Shown here piece by piece: positions 7,788 through 17,137 of a DNA stretch of 62,431 nt. Position 1 is the stretch's first letter. The number at the start of each line of letters is the position of its first letter. Origin of the DNA: Acidobacteriota bacterium (lineage in GTDB: Bacteria; Acidobacteriota; Terriglobia; Terriglobales; Acidobacteriaceae); NCBI GenBank assembly GCA_021816455.1, contig JAKAXU010000016.1, forward strand, positions 1 through 62,431. The letters are read 5' to 3'. The notes under the pieces were generated by a model, which searched no databases, was not told the origin of the DNA, and saw only the letters and a list, made by a program, of their open reading frames with translations. Made by a program: the position numbers and the translations under genes.

Positions 7788-8440
7788 GCGTGATGTGGCG
7801 TCTGCCTCTTGCGTTGCTGCTGGTCGGCAGTGCGGTCTTTGTTTGCGCTCAGACGAAGCAGCCTTCCGCGGAACAGATTGCACGGCGCGTCGATGACCAC
7901 TACAACCACCTGCGGAGCCTGCGCGCCGATTTCACCGAACAGTACACCGGCATGGGGATGGAACGGGACGAGTCCGGCACATTGCTGCTGGCTCGCCCGG
8001 GCCGCATGAAGTGGGTCTACCGCGAGCCAAGCGGCAAATACTTTTTGCTCGATGGCCGCTATGCGTATTTCTATGCGCCGGGCAACGAACAGGTGCAGCG
8101 CATGCGCGCAAGTCAACTCGACGATTTGCGCTCGCCTCTGCGTTTTCTGCTGGGCCACACGAAGATCGCCTCCGAATTGACGAGCCTCAGCGTAACCGAT
8201 TCCGGAGCGAAGTATACGCTGACCGGGGTGCCACGTGGCGCGGCAAAGCGCATCGCCTCCGTGGCGCTAACCGTCACGGAGAATGGCACGATCACAGCCA
8301 TGTTGATCCGTGAGCAGGATGGGTCGGTGACGCGCTTCACGCTCGGCGGAGAAGAAGATGATCCTGCGCTTGCGCCGGATACGTTTCGCTTTGTGCCGCC
8401 AGCCGGAGTTCCGGTGAGCGATGCCCTGCCGCCAGCCTGA
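7784..8440 (+). CDS. lolA: Outer-membrane lipoprotein carrier (LolA-like)
   Basis: LolA carries lipoproteins across the periplasm from LolCDE to the outer membrane. Visible are a signal peptide (RLPLALLLVGSAVFVCAQ) and the typical body: SLRADFTEQ, a Gly/Leu strand with the LolA-like phrase RPGRMKWVYREP, then SPLRFLLG and a C-terminal FRFVPPAGV. About 218 residues, normal length. The GTG at 7784 overlaps the pilin stop by four bases; an ATG at 7793 is equally plausible. Coupling with a pilin gene is unusual. It converges on the permease pair, with 52 bases between stops. Confidence 0.88.
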   Translation: MSVMWRLPLALLLVGSAVFVCAQTKQPSAEQIARRVDDHYNHLRSLRADFTEQYTGMGMERDESGTLLLARPGRMKWVYREPSGKYFLLDGRYAYFYAPGNEQVQRMRASQLDDLRSPLRFLLGHTKIASELTSLSVTDSGAKYTLTGVPRGAAKRIASVALTVTENGTITAMLIREQDGSVTRFTLGGEEDDPALAPDTFRFVPPAGVPVSDALPPA

Positions 8441-8492
8441 GCGATGCAGCAAGGGGAAATGCTGCCATTGGCATACCAGGAGTTCGTTACTG

Positions 8493-9731
8493 CTACTCGT
8501 AACGCAACGCTTCAATGGGGTCCAGATTGGCTGCGCGAATGGCGGGAATCATGCCACTGATCAGTCCCGTAATCACCAGGATTCCGACCGCGATCACGAC
8601 GGAGCTGAGCGAGATGCGCAGATAGATATCGGCGGCGCTTGCGTTTTCAGCAAGGTAACTATAGAAGCGGATCCGGCCCACCAACAGAGAGATGATCTCG
8701 GCCAGCACGATGCCGCTGACGCCGCCGGTTGTGCTGATGACAATCGCCTCTGCGAGAAACTGCATGAGGATGTGTTTGCGCTGTGCGCCGAGCGCCTTTT
8801 CCACGCCAATTTCGCGGGTGCGTTGCTGCACAGAGACGAGCATGATATTCATCAAGCCGATTCCGGCGATGCCGAGCGTCAACGCTCCGACCAGCGCCAG
8901 CAGCACCTGAAGCGCGACGGAGAGGATGTGGAACTGGTTGAGCTGTTCCATGATGTCAGCGACGAAAATGGCATTGTGATCGTCGGGTTTGAAGTGGTGC
9001 GCGGCGGCCAGGGTGTCGCGGATATTTTTCTGCACCACCTGATGATCGCCGCGATAGTTCAGCCAGATGCCGTCCAGATAATGCGTGCTTTTGATGTCGT
9101 CCATGGTGGTGAATGGAATGTACACCTGTCGATTGTTGTCACTGTCTCCCTCGGCCATCTTTGCCTCCAGGATTCCAACGACGGTGAACTCGATGCCGTT
9201 CAGCCGGATGGATTGACCGATGGGATATTCGCCCTGGAAGAATTTTTTGAGTGCCTGGGATCCCAGCACGGCGACGTGCGCGCGCTCTTGCACCTCCTGC
9301 CCGTTGAAGAAGCGCCCCATCTGCGTCGGCAGGTGCATGATCTCCTGAATGTTTTCATTGGCACCATTCACGGTCCACGTGTAGGTGTGCAGGCCGTCCT
9401 GCACGGGAACATCCTTGTTTACCATGGGCGAAACATGAATCAATTCAGGGACGCTGGCTCCGATGGCGTCCACATCGTCGAGGGTGAACTGCACCTTCAC
9501 ACCAGCTTTGTCGCCGCCTGCCTGTTCGCTGGTGCGTCCCGGGAAGACGCCGATCATCGTGGTGCCCCACTCGGCGAAGATGGCTTCAATGGCGCGGCCG
9601 AATCCCGCACCGTAGGCCAACAGCAGTACGACCGTGGCAATGCCCCACGCCATTCCAATGATTGTGATCATCGTGCGACGGCGATTGAAGACCATCGCAT
9701 CCCACGCCTGCAGCAGAATATCTTTCAGCAT
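8493..9731 (-). CDS. ABC transporter permease, MacB/FtsX type (second of a pair)
   Basis: The 412-residue protein has one N-terminal membrane helix, a periplasmic MacB-like core domain of about 230 residues, then three C-terminal helices (ALQVLLALVGALTLGIAGIGLMNIML, and so on) with the FtsX-domain phrase RTREIGVEKALGAQRKHIL. Members of this family transmit ATPase strokes to periplasmic partners in macrolide, peptide or lipoprotein export. It follows a paralogous permease by 59 bases on the same strand. No ATP-binding subunit is nearby, so its ATPase must be encoded elsewhere. Substrate unknown. Confidence 0.9.
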   Translation of the reverse strand: MLKDILLQAWDAMVFNRRRTMITIIGMAWGIATVVLLLAYGAGFGRAIEAIFAEWGTTMIGVFPGRTSEQAGGDKAGVKVQFTLDDVDAIGASVPELIHVSPMVNKDVPVQDGLHTYTWTVNGANENIQEIMHLPTQMGRFFNGQEVQERAHVAVLGSQALKKFFQGEYPIGQSIRLNGIEFTVVGILEAKMAEGDSDNNRQVYIPFTTMDDIKSTHYLDGIWLNYRGDHQVVQKNIRDTLAAAHHFKPDDHNAIFVADIMEQLNQFHILSVALQVLLALVGALTLGIAGIGLMNIMLVSVQQRTREIGVEKALGAQRKHILMQFLAEAIVISTTGGVSGIVLAEIISLLVGRIRFYSYLAENASAADIYLRISLSSVVIAVGILVITGLISGMIPAIRAANLDPIEALRYE

Positions 9732-9790
9732 CGACTGATTTCCTCGCCCGTCTGCTTCGTCCCCGTGTATTTCGTCATGGATTTCGCCAA

Positions 9791-11044
9791 TTACTCGCGT
9801 CGCAGCGCCTCCACCGGCTCCAGAGCGGCAGCCTGGCTAGCCGGATAGACGCCGGCGACGATACCGCAGACGGCAAGACAGCCCATGGCCAGAGCGGCCG
9901 ACCACCAGACCAGCCGCGGCGGATCGAAGCCCGGCATCTTGTTTGTCAGCAGCAGTTGCAGCAGCCCCATGAATGCCGCGGATAAGGCAATACCGATCAC
10001 GCCGCTCACCGTCGTCAGCAGCAAACCTTCCAGAAAAAATTGCGTCAGGATACTGCGTCTCGTGGCGCCCAGCGCCTTGCGTAGTCCGATTTCGCGAGTG
10101 CGTTCCGTGACTGCGACGAGCATGATGTTGATGATGCCGACTGCTCCGAGGCCGAGCGTCACCACGCCCACGCCGCCCAGAAAAACATCCATCGCGTCGA
10201 AGATCTTATCCACCAGTTTGCTGGTGTGGATCGTATCCCACTCGTCGAAGGCATCCCGGTTCAAGGGATCGAATCCGTGGTTGCGTCCAATCAGTCGATG
10301 TACAGCCACGGTGGCGTCTGTGCTGTCGCCGTGTTTGGTTGGCTGGTATTGAATCGACGTGAGTGCATCGTGCGGGATGTTGTCGCCTTTCATGGCGAAC
10401 AACTCCGCCATCGTCGTCAGTGGAATGAAGACGCGCTGATTCTCTCCGTTGTTGTCTCCGTGTCCGATCCTGTCGGTTTCCCCGATTACGGCGAAGTCCG
10501 TGCCATTGATAGTGATGAAGTGGCCGAGAAATGGCCGTCCGGGAAACAGTAGTTGCGCCGTCTTCTGGCCCAGTACGGCTACGCGTCGGCGATTGAGCAG
10601 GTCGCCCGCGTTCAGGAATCGCCCCACCGCCATGGGCACAAAGCGCACGGTCGAGTAATTCGGCTCGACGCCCATGACGAGCGAGGATGTGTTAGACCAC
10701 TGACTGACCTCGTAGAGATCAGTCCGCTCCAGCGTTGCGGTCACCGAGCGCAACTCCGGCAACTGGCGCATCTCCGCCTCGTCCGCGGGGGTCAGTTTGT
10801 AAGGCCGTTGCGCGGTGTGCTGGTTGGGCACAGCGGGAATCAGACCGCCCCACATCATAATGACGTCGTTCCCGATGTCGGCCAGATTCTTGCGCTGTCC
10901 GCTGCGGAATCCCTCCCCGAGACCCACCAGGACCAGCAGCGATCCAACGCCCCAGGCAATGCCGAACATGGTCAGAAAAGTGCGCAGCTTGTTAGCCAGC
11001 ATCGCCTGCATGACCTGACTGAAGATGTCTCCGAAATTTTCCAT
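9791..11044 (-). CDS. ABC transporter permease, MacB/FtsX type (first of a pair)
   Basis: The 417-residue protein has the same plan as its downstream neighbour: an N-terminal helix after KLRTFLTMFGIAWGVGSLLVL, a MacB-like periplasmic domain, and a C-terminal FtsX domain with TERTREIGLRKALGATRRSIL. The two are similar but clearly diverged, so they probably form a heterodimer. No ATPase gene flanks them. The region upstream of the start is shared with the divergent dapD gene. Confidence 0.9.
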   Translation of the reverse strand: MENFGDIFSQVMQAMLANKLRTFLTMFGIAWGVGSLLVLVGLGEGFRSGQRKNLADIGNDVIMMWGGLIPAVPNQHTAQRPYKLTPADEAEMRQLPELRSVTATLERTDLYEVSQWSNTSSLVMGVEPNYSTVRFVPMAVGRFLNAGDLLNRRRVAVLGQKTAQLLFPGRPFLGHFITINGTDFAVIGETDRIGHGDNNGENQRVFIPLTTMAELFAMKGDNIPHDALTSIQYQPTKHGDSTDATVAVHRLIGRNHGFDPLNRDAFDEWDTIHTSKLVDKIFDAMDVFLGGVGVVTLGLGAVGIINIMLVAVTERTREIGLRKALGATRRSILTQFFLEGLLLTTVSGVIGIALSAAFMGLLQLLLTNKMPGFDPPRLVWWSAALAMGCLAVCGIVAGVYPASQAAALEPVEALRRE

Positions 11045-11294
11045 CCCCTACCTGCCTGGCTCTTGCCGTACAGCCGCTGCTGTTGGTTGGACGCGCGGCT
11101 GAGCGTTGCGCCTGCGGCTGAAATATATGGCTCCGTCGAGAGTTGAAATTGCGGAAGCCGCCTGTATAGGACTTGTTACGCAATTCTGGCGCGCTTTGTT
11201 CCCGCGAATCATCACTGCGAAGCGCATTCTTCGACGAATTTCCACGCTCTTCCCATTCATCTCCGTGGTCATCGGATCGAATTACACTGGAGTT

Positions 11295-12215
11295 ATGTCC
11301 GCTCGCATGGATTCCGAGACGCTATCCATCCACAAAGACGGTTATGCCTCGCTTGCCGCAGCCATCGAACAATTCTTTGCCCTGCCCGCCTTCAACGAGA
11401 GCGAACGCGCCGAGGCGCTTGCCACCTTTGCCGTGTTGCGGGACGCGCTAGAATCGGGCAAAGTTCGCGCGGCTGAGCCGGATGCTGGTGCGCCCATTGG
11501 CTGGCGCGTGAATGCATGGGTGAAGCGCGGGATTCTGCTGGGGTTCCGGCTGGGCGCGCTGGCGGAGCTGCCCGGCGACGGACTGTCCTTTGTGGACAAG
11601 GCAACTTATCCGGTTCGGCGCTTTGCCGCAGCCGATGGCATCCGCATTGTTCCCGGCGGTTCGAGCGTTCGTTCGGGAGCGTATCTGGCGCGCGGCGTGG
11701 TTTGCATGCCCCCGATGTACGTCAACGTAGGTGCGTATGTGGATGAAGGAACGATGGTCGATTCGCATGCGCTGGTCGGTTCCTGCGCGCAGATTGGCCG
11801 ACGTGTTCACCTGAGCGCCGCGGCGCAGATTGGCGGCGTACTGGAACCGGTGAACGCCAGCCCGGTCATCGTGGAAGACGACGCACTGATTGGCGGCAAC
11901 ACCGGCGTCTACGAGGGCACCATCGTCGGGCAGGCCGCAGTGCTTGCGCCGGGAACGATCCTGACGCGGGGAACACCGGTCTACGATCTGGTCCGAGGCG
12001 TCATCCTGCGCGCCACAGCGGACGAACCGCTGCGCATCCCACCGCGCGCCGTCGTTGTGCCCGGCTCCCGTGCCGTGCGTCGAGGCAGCCAGAGCGCGAA
12101 GGGTGGCATTGATATTGGCGCGGAGTGGGGGCTCAGCCTGTATGCGCCGGTCATCGTCAAGTACCGCGACGACAAAACCGATCTGGCCACAGCGCTGGAG
12201 GAGTGGCTGCGCTGA
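11295..12215 (+). CDS. dapD: Tetrahydrodipicolinate N-succinyltransferase-like enzyme
   Basis: DapD transfers succinyl from succinyl-CoA to tetrahydrodipicolinate in the lysine/diaminopimelate pathway. The 306-residue protein has a helical N-terminal part, then a left-handed beta-helix of hexapeptide repeats with family phrases [41 protein letters not shown] and a [13 protein letters not shown] segment. Starting at the ATG at 11295 gives normal length; the frame stays open further upstream without coding character. dapA lies elsewhere in the window (34310), so the pathway genes are dispersed. rnj follows after 67 bases on the same strand. Confidence 0.9.
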   Translation: MSARMDSETLSIHKDGYASLAAAIEQFFALPAFNESERAEALATFAVLRDALESGKVRAAEPDAGAPIGWRVNAWVKRGILLGFRLGALAELPGDGLSFVDKATYPVRRFAAADGIRIVPGGSSVRSGAYLARGVVCMPPMYVNVGAYVDEGTMVDSHALVGSCAQIGRRVHLSAAAQIGGVLEPVNASPVIVEDDALIGGNTGVYEGTIVGQAAVLAPGTILTRGTPVYDLVRGVILRATADEPLRIPPRAVVVPGSRAVRRGSQSAKGGIDIGAEWGLSLYAPVIVKYRDDKTDLATALEEWLR

Positions 12216-12282
12216 TTCGGCACGGGCAGGGTACGGCGCGGAACTGGTCGGCTCGCAAGGTGTTAGCATCGAGAAGACTACG

Positions 12283-13938
12283 ATGCTAAGTGAAAAACTG
12301 AAAATTATTCCCCTCGGCGGCCTGGGCGAGTTTGGCATGAACTGCCTTGCCCTGCGCTGGAAAGACGATATCCTTGTCATCGACGCCGGACTGATGTTCC
12401 CGGAGTCGGAGTTGCTCGGTGTCGATGTGGTGGTTCCCGACCTGAGCTATCTTGTGGAAAACAAGGCGCATGTGCGCGGAATTCTGCTTACGCACGGCCA
12501 CGAGGACCACATTGGTGGTTTGCCCTGGATGCTGCAGGAAATCAAGGTTCCTGTCTACGCGACCGAGTTCACGCTGGCCTATGTTGAAGGCAAGCTGGAA
12601 GAGCATCGTCTGCTGGATGAAACGGAACTGATCGAGATCGAGCCAAAGCGTAAATTCACGATTGGTCCGTTCACCATCGAGCCGATCCGCGTGACGCATT
12701 CGCTGGTCGATTGCATTGCGCTGGCGATTGAGACGCCGGTCGGCATCGTGATTCACACCGGCGACTTCAAGATCGACCTCTCGCCGCCGGATGGCAAGCC
12801 GTTTGATCTGCACACCTTCGCCGAGTATGGCAAGCGCGGTGTGCTGGCGCTGCTGCAGGACTCGACCAACGTCGAGCGCTCCGGCTACACGCCGAGCGAG
12901 TGGGCTGTGAAGCCGCGTCTGGATGAGATCGTTTCGCGCGCCCAGCGGCGTATCTTCTTCAGCTGTTTTTCCTCTTCCATTTACCGTATTCGCATCGCCT
13001 TTGAGCTGGCCCGGACGCACGGGCGCAAGGTGGCCGTCGTTGGCCGCTCAATGAACGAGAGCACGGAGATTGCGCAGGACTTTGGTTACATCGACATTCC
13101 GCCGGGACTGGTGGTGCAGCCCGGGCAGATGCGCGATATTCCTCCGGATGAGCTGATGGTGCTGATCAGCGGCACACAGGGAGAGCCGATGAGCGCGCTG
13201 AGCCGCGCCGCGGTGGACAGTCACAAGCATGCGCGCATCGACGCGGGCGACACGGTCGTGCTCAGCTCGCGCATTATTCCTGGCAACGAGAAAGCGATCT
13301 TTCGCGTGATCGATCATCTCGCGCGGCGGGATGCGCAGGTGATCTATGACGACGGATCGGCGGGACTGATTCACGTGAGTGGCCACGGCAGCCAGGAAGA
13401 GCTGCGCCTGCTCATCAATCTGGTGCGCCCGAAGTATTTCATCCCTGTCCATGGCGATTACCGCTATCTGCGCAAGCACGCGCGGGTGGCGCTGGATACC
13501 GGCGCGGTCGGCTCGGCCATCGTCATCGAAGACGGCGATGTGCTTGAGCTGGACAAGACGCAGGCGCGGAAAAATGGCAAAGTGACATCGGGACGTGTGC
13601 TTATCGATTCCGGTTCGACGATCGATGTCGTCGAGGATCTGGTCATCAAGGATCGCCGCACGCTCTCCGAGGACGGGATCGTGCTTGCGGTGGTGGCGAT
13701 CAATCTGCGGACGGGTTCCGTGGAGCGGCAGCCGGAGGTCATCATGCGTGGCTTTGGCGGCGCGGATATTACCGAGGCTGCGCGCGAGGTGATGCTGAAG
13801 TGCCTGGATGCGCTGAATGCTGAAGAGAAATCGGACTATGGCGTGGTGAAGGAGAAACTGCGCGTCGATTTGAAGCGATTCATCCAGAAATCGACCGGTC
13901 GCCGGCCTATGATTCTGCCGGTGGTGATGGAGATATGA
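12283..13938 (+). CDS. rnj: Ribonuclease J (metallo-beta-lactamase fold RNase)
   Basis: RNase J is a dual 5'-3' exonuclease and endonuclease in mRNA turnover and rRNA maturation. The 551-residue product shows the metallo-beta-lactamase metal motif HGHEDH near residues 71-76, the beta-CASP region with SCFSSSIYRIRIAFELA, and the later motifs VLSSRIIPGNE and PVHGDYRYLRKHA. The start ATG at 12283 begins MLSEKLKIIPLGGLGEFGMN, the normal N-terminus; the frame open upstream of it overlaps dapD and is not used. It shares its direction with dapD. Confidence 0.96.
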   Translation: MLSEKLKIIPLGGLGEFGMNCLALRWKDDILVIDAGLMFPESELLGVDVVVPDLSYLVENKAHVRGILLTHGHEDHIGGLPWMLQEIKVPVYATEFTLAYVEGKLEEHRLLDETELIEIEPKRKFTIGPFTIEPIRVTHSLVDCIALAIETPVGIVIHTGDFKIDLSPPDGKPFDLHTFAEYGKRGVLALLQDSTNVERSGYTPSEWAVKPRLDEIVSRAQRRIFFSCFSSSIYRIRIAFELARTHGRKVAVVGRSMNESTEIAQDFGYIDIPPGLVVQPGQMRDIPPDELMVLISGTQGEPMSALSRAAVDSHKHARIDAGDTVVLSSRIIPGNEKAIFRVIDHLARRDAQVIYDDGSAGLIHVSGHGSQEELRLLINLVRPKYFIPVHGDYRYLRKHARVALDTGAVGSAIVIEDGDVLELDKTQARKNGKVTSGRVLIDSGSTIDVVEDLVIKDRRTLSEDGIVLAVVAINLRTGSVERQPEVIMRGFGGADITEAAREVMLKCLDALNAEEKSDYGVVKEKLRVDLKRFIQKSTGRRPMILPVVMEI

Positions 13939-13961
13939 GAGCGCAGCGTGAGAACCAGCAT

Positions 13962-14651
13962 TCAAAACCAGCGATAGTAGACGCCAATCATCGGCTCGGC
14001 GGTGTGCATCCAGCCGTTGCCGGACGTATACGGCACAGCGTTGATAGCAGACAGGGAACTGATATCCGGAACTTTATTGATGTCGCCGCGATACTGAAGG
14101 CGCACACCGAGGCGTGGCTTCAGCTTCCAGTCCACTCCGCCGCCATATTCATAAGCCAAATTATCCGTGGTTCCGTTTCCGCCGGTAAGGGCGCTGGTGA
14201 AGATGCCGCCGAGGCCAGCCAGAGCGAAGTAGGTGAAGCGCGGGGTCTGCTTAGAGAAAATCCAGTCGCCTGTAATCTGCTGCACGAGTGTTGATGACGG
14301 CGGTGCGGACACCTGAGGGCATGGCTCTGGAGGAGAGCCAGCCGGTAAGAATGGGCAGACAAGAGCCGCCTGATTCGGCTGGCGATAGGAGTAGCTACCC
14401 TCAAAACCGACTAGTGAATGGATCAAGAAGCGAAACTCGATCATTCCTCCGACTGTGTTCGTAGGGATCGGCTGCGCTGGATTGCCTGTTGTGAGTGAGC
14501 CGTTGAGCGCACCCAGAAAATTCACTCCGATATCTGCGGTTTCGTATCTATTCGTATGCGACGAGGGGTTTGCAGGCTGTGCGCATGTGATGGTGCTGAC
14601 TGAGATGGCAAAGAGAACGTTTTTGAGCGGGTTTCCAGCGAAACGTTGCAT
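13962..14651 (-). CDS. Outer-membrane beta-barrel protein
   Basis: About 229 residues: a signal peptide (LKNVLFAISVSTITCAQ), then alternating hydrophobic strands typical of an 8- to 10-strand barrel (ADIGVNFLGALNG, GGMIEFRFLIHSLVGFEGSYSYR, LGVRLQYRGDI) and a C-terminal aromatic residue (IGVYYRWF) as recognised by BamA. A Pro/Cys-rich segment (CPFLPAGSPPEPCPQ) would be an external loop. AAGGAG precedes the ATG at 14651. The promoter contains a C9 tract, so expression may be phase-variable. It converges on rnj. Function beyond a surface or structural role is unknown. Confidence 0.82.
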   Translation of the reverse strand: MQRFAGNPLKNVLFAISVSTITCAQPANPSSHTNRYETADIGVNFLGALNGSLTTGNPAQPIPTNTVGGMIEFRFLIHSLVGFEGSYSYRQPNQAALVCPFLPAGSPPEPCPQVSAPPSSTLVQQITGDWIFSKQTPRFTYFALAGLGGIFTSALTGGNGTTDNLAYEYGGGVDWKLKPRLGVRLQYRGDINKVPDISSLSAINAVPYTSGNGWMHTAEPMIGVYYRWF

Positions 14652-14709
14652 TTGGTGCTCCTTGGTGGGAATTTCCTCCACGCTGATCAGGAAGATGAGT
14701 TGCACAACA

Positions 14710-14738
14710 TCATATAAGCACTCGCGGGGGGGGGGCAA
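14710..14738 (-). promoter_or_regulatory. Promoter with a C9 tract inside the -35/-10 spacer
   Basis: On the minus strand a -35 like TTGCCC (14738-14733) and a -10 like TATGAT (14715-14710) are exactly 17 bases apart, and six of those 17 are C. The whole C run is nine bases (14735-14727) and overlaps the -35. Transcription would start about 50 bases before the barrel-protein ATG at 14651. A change of one or two C would move the spacing off 17, the arrangement known from phase-variable Neisseria porin promoters. Confidence 0.6.
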
Positions 14739-14850
14739 GGGAACTCAGAGTTTCTTGCACGGAATGACCAGTCCGATGCCATCCTCGTAATTCCATCCGG
14801 GACGGAATGCAGCAACATAATCCGCATCCGGATATGTAACATGGTTGGTA

Positions 14851-15873
14851 ATGGATTCCCTTGTTACTCTCGGCGAGATTCATGCTGCCGCTGAGCGGAT
14901 TGCTCCGGTGATTGTGGAGACGCCGCTGGTGCGGGCGGAGTTTTCTGCTTTTGCGCCGGAGCTGGCCGGGCGCAGTTGCTGGCTCAAGGCGGAGAGTCTA
15001 CAACCGATTGGGAGCTTCAAGCTGCGTGGGGCGGCCAATCGCATTCTGCAGCTGACGCCCGACGAGATTCGTCGCGGCGTGATTACCTACTCCAGCGGCA
15101 ACCACGCTCAGGGAGTCGCTTACGCGGCTCGCGCCGTCGGCGCCAAGGCAGTCATCGTCATGCCCTCGAACGCCCCGGCCATCAAGCGCGCCGCCACACT
15201 TGCGCTCGGTGCCGAGGTCGTCGATGTTGGCCCGGCGTCCAGCGAGCGGCTGGCCAAATCTGAAGAGCTGGTTCGCCAGCACGGCTACGTCACCATTCCT
15301 CCCTACGATGATGCCGACGTGATCGCCGGCCAGGCCACCTGCGGACTCGAAATCGCCCGGCAGCTTCCCGACGTTGATCTGGTGCTTGCGCCCGTCAGCG
15401 GCGGTGGACTGCTCAGCGGCGTCTCTGCGGCCATTCGTCAGCTTCTGCCGCGCGCCGTTGTCGTCGGCGTCGAGCCGGAGCTTGCCGGCGACGCCGCCGA
15501 AAGTTTCCGTCGCGGCGAAATCGTCACCTGGCCGGCTGAACTCACCAGCCGCACCCTCGCAGACGGCCTCCGAACCCAAAGCGTCGGCGTACGCAACTTC
15601 GCCCACATCCGCGCTTTTGTGGATCGCATCGTCACCGTGACGGAGACAGAGATTCGCGCCGCCATGCGCGCGGTCGTCGCAGCCACGCGCCTGGTTCCTG
15701 AGCCGAGCGGCGCGGTCACGACAGCTGCGCTGCTTTTCCACCTCGAAGAATTGCCGCCATTTCAGCGCGCCGTGGCCGTGCTCAGCGGTGGCAATACCGC
15801 GCCGGAGCTGCTGGCTGAGGTTCTCACGGAGACCCATTCCGCCCGGATCCCGGGTATTCGTAAGCCAGGGTGA
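14851..15873 (+). CDS. Threonine/serine dehydratase (PLP, fold type II)
   Basis: The enzyme deaminates L-threonine and/or L-serine to 2-oxo acids, or could be a serine racemase of the same family. Seen are the PLP-lysine motif GSFKLRGAAN, the substrate loop SSGNHAQGVAYAAR, and the phosphate-binding Gly-rich SGGGLLSG. At 340 residues it lacks the C-terminal ACT-like regulatory domain of biosynthetic IlvA, so it resembles the catabolic TdcB/racemase branch. The ATG at 14851 is used; a TTG at 14845 is in frame. It lies 42 bases upstream of the next gene on the same strand. Confidence 0.9.
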   Translation: MDSLVTLGEIHAAAERIAPVIVETPLVRAEFSAFAPELAGRSCWLKAESLQPIGSFKLRGAANRILQLTPDEIRRGVITYSSGNHAQGVAYAARAVGAKAVIVMPSNAPAIKRAATLALGAEVVDVGPASSERLAKSEELVRQHGYVTIPPYDDADVIAGQATCGLEIARQLPDVDLVLAPVSGGGLLSGVSAAIRQLLPRAVVVGVEPELAGDAAESFRRGEIVTWPAELTSRTLADGLRTQSVGVRNFAHIRAFVDRIVTVTETEIRAAMRAVVAATRLVPEPSGAVTTAALLFHLEELPPFQRAVAVLSGGNTAPELLAEVLTETHSARIPGIRKPG

Positions 15874-15915
15874 CGCATGGCGAATGCGTGCGTCCATTTT
15901 GTCGGAGATTTTACG

Positions 15916-16947
15916 ATGAGGCATCGTCCGAGTCGATGGGGCAAAGTCCTGCTGCTTCTTGTGGTGGCTTCGATCGCCTGCGCTGCGCAAAAGCCCTCGG
16001 CAAAGAGCCGGGACGATGGTCCGCCGCTGCCGTCGGCTGGTCCGCTGGCCACGGTGCTGGTGCGCACTCCGCTGTATATCTACGCCGATACGCATGCGCA
16101 GATGGTGGCCCGAGTGCAGGCGGGTCGTGAGATGGTGGTGGTCGAGACGAATGGCCCGTGGATGCGTGTCTTTGCCAATACGGACGCGCCGACGGAAAAT
16201 CGCAGGGACGCGCCTCTGCTGGGTGACGACAGCCGTCCGGTGCCGGTGACCGGCTGGTTACTGGCTAAGAACGTTCTCGTCTCCACTACTCCCGGGGGAG
16301 ACCTGGTGCTGATGGGGCAGGCGGCCATCATGGAGTCGCTGGCCTCCGATGCGCGCGGGCCGCGCGACGCGGGCCAGGCAGCCCGACTGCTGTATCTGCG
16401 ATTGCTTGAGTTTTATCCGGACTCACATCTTGCGCCGGAGGCAGCCTGGCGCGCGGCGGATATTCGCTGGCAGTTTGACAAGGCCGATCTCGCGCAGCTC
16501 CCCTCATCGAAAGAGAAAGAGGCCTATCTTCGCGAGCAGATCGATGAAAGTGAGATGAAAAAGATCATGCGCATGTGGCCTGGTTCGCGGCAGGCCGATC
16601 TAGCGGCATGGGACTTGTTGGACAACAAAGTCTGCGGCACATGGCAGGGCGACCCGCGCTGTCCGGGAAAAGAAGCCGGACTGTATGAAGACTACGCAAG
16701 CCAGCATCCGAAGAGTCCTCATGTGACAGAGGCGCTGTATCAGGCAGCGTATCGTGCGGCAGCCGTACACGATATAGAGGCTGCCGCCGGGGACGAAAAA
16801 AAGGCTGCGGACGCTTTGAAGGAAGCACAGAGCATTGAGGATTTTCTGATGAAGAATTTCCCCCACTCCGACTATGCCTCGCGTACCGCCGCGCTCGTCT
16901 ATGAGATGCAGCACGGTATTGTTATTTACGGTACGGAATCGAACTGA
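15916..16947 (+). CDS. Exported protein with N-terminal SH3-like domain and helical repeats
   Basis: About 343 residues. A signal peptide (WGKVLLLLVVASIACAAQ) is followed by a bacterial-SH3-like stretch (LATVLVRTPLYIYADTHAQMVARVQAGREMVVVETNGPWMRV, residues about 45-90). The C-terminal two thirds is helical with tetratricopeptide-like spacing (AARLLYLRLLEFYPDSHLAPEAAWRAADIRW; YEDYASQHPKSPHVTEALYQAAYR). SH3 domains of this kind often bind peptidoglycan, so a periplasmic or cell-wall role is likely. The ATG at 15916 is preferred over 15877 because it places the signal peptide near the N-terminus. Confidence 0.8.
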   Translation: MRHRPSRWGKVLLLLVVASIACAAQKPSAKSRDDGPPLPSAGPLATVLVRTPLYIYADTHAQMVARVQAGREMVVVETNGPWMRVFANTDAPTENRRDAPLLGDDSRPVPVTGWLLAKNVLVSTTPGGDLVLMGQAAIMESLASDARGPRDAGQAARLLYLRLLEFYPDSHLAPEAAWRAADIRWQFDKADLAQLPSSKEKEAYLREQIDESEMKKIMRMWPGSRQADLAAWDLLDNKVCGTWQGDPRCPGKEAGLYEDYASQHPKSPHVTEALYQAAYRAAAVHDIEAAAGDEKKAADALKEAQSIEDFLMKNFPHSDYASRTAALVYEMQHGIVIYGTESN

Positions 16948-17137
16948 TCCCAGCAGCAGATGGGGCTGGGAGCGGGTGAACTGCGCCGGAGTGTGCTAAC
17001 GTCATCGTGTAGCTCCGCGAACGCGTCCCCTGAGGCGCGATATTGTAGTGTGTGTCTGCTTGTGCCATGTGCATGGTCGGCGATTCTCTTTACCAGAGTG
17101 CGTTCCGCGGTGAGCATTTGCCGCGTCTGGAGGAAGC

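Noticed and set aside
8421..9848. 475-codon plus-strand frame
   Set aside because: It is the antisense of the MacB-type permease; high GC third positions keep the opposite strand open. The protein has no domain-like features.
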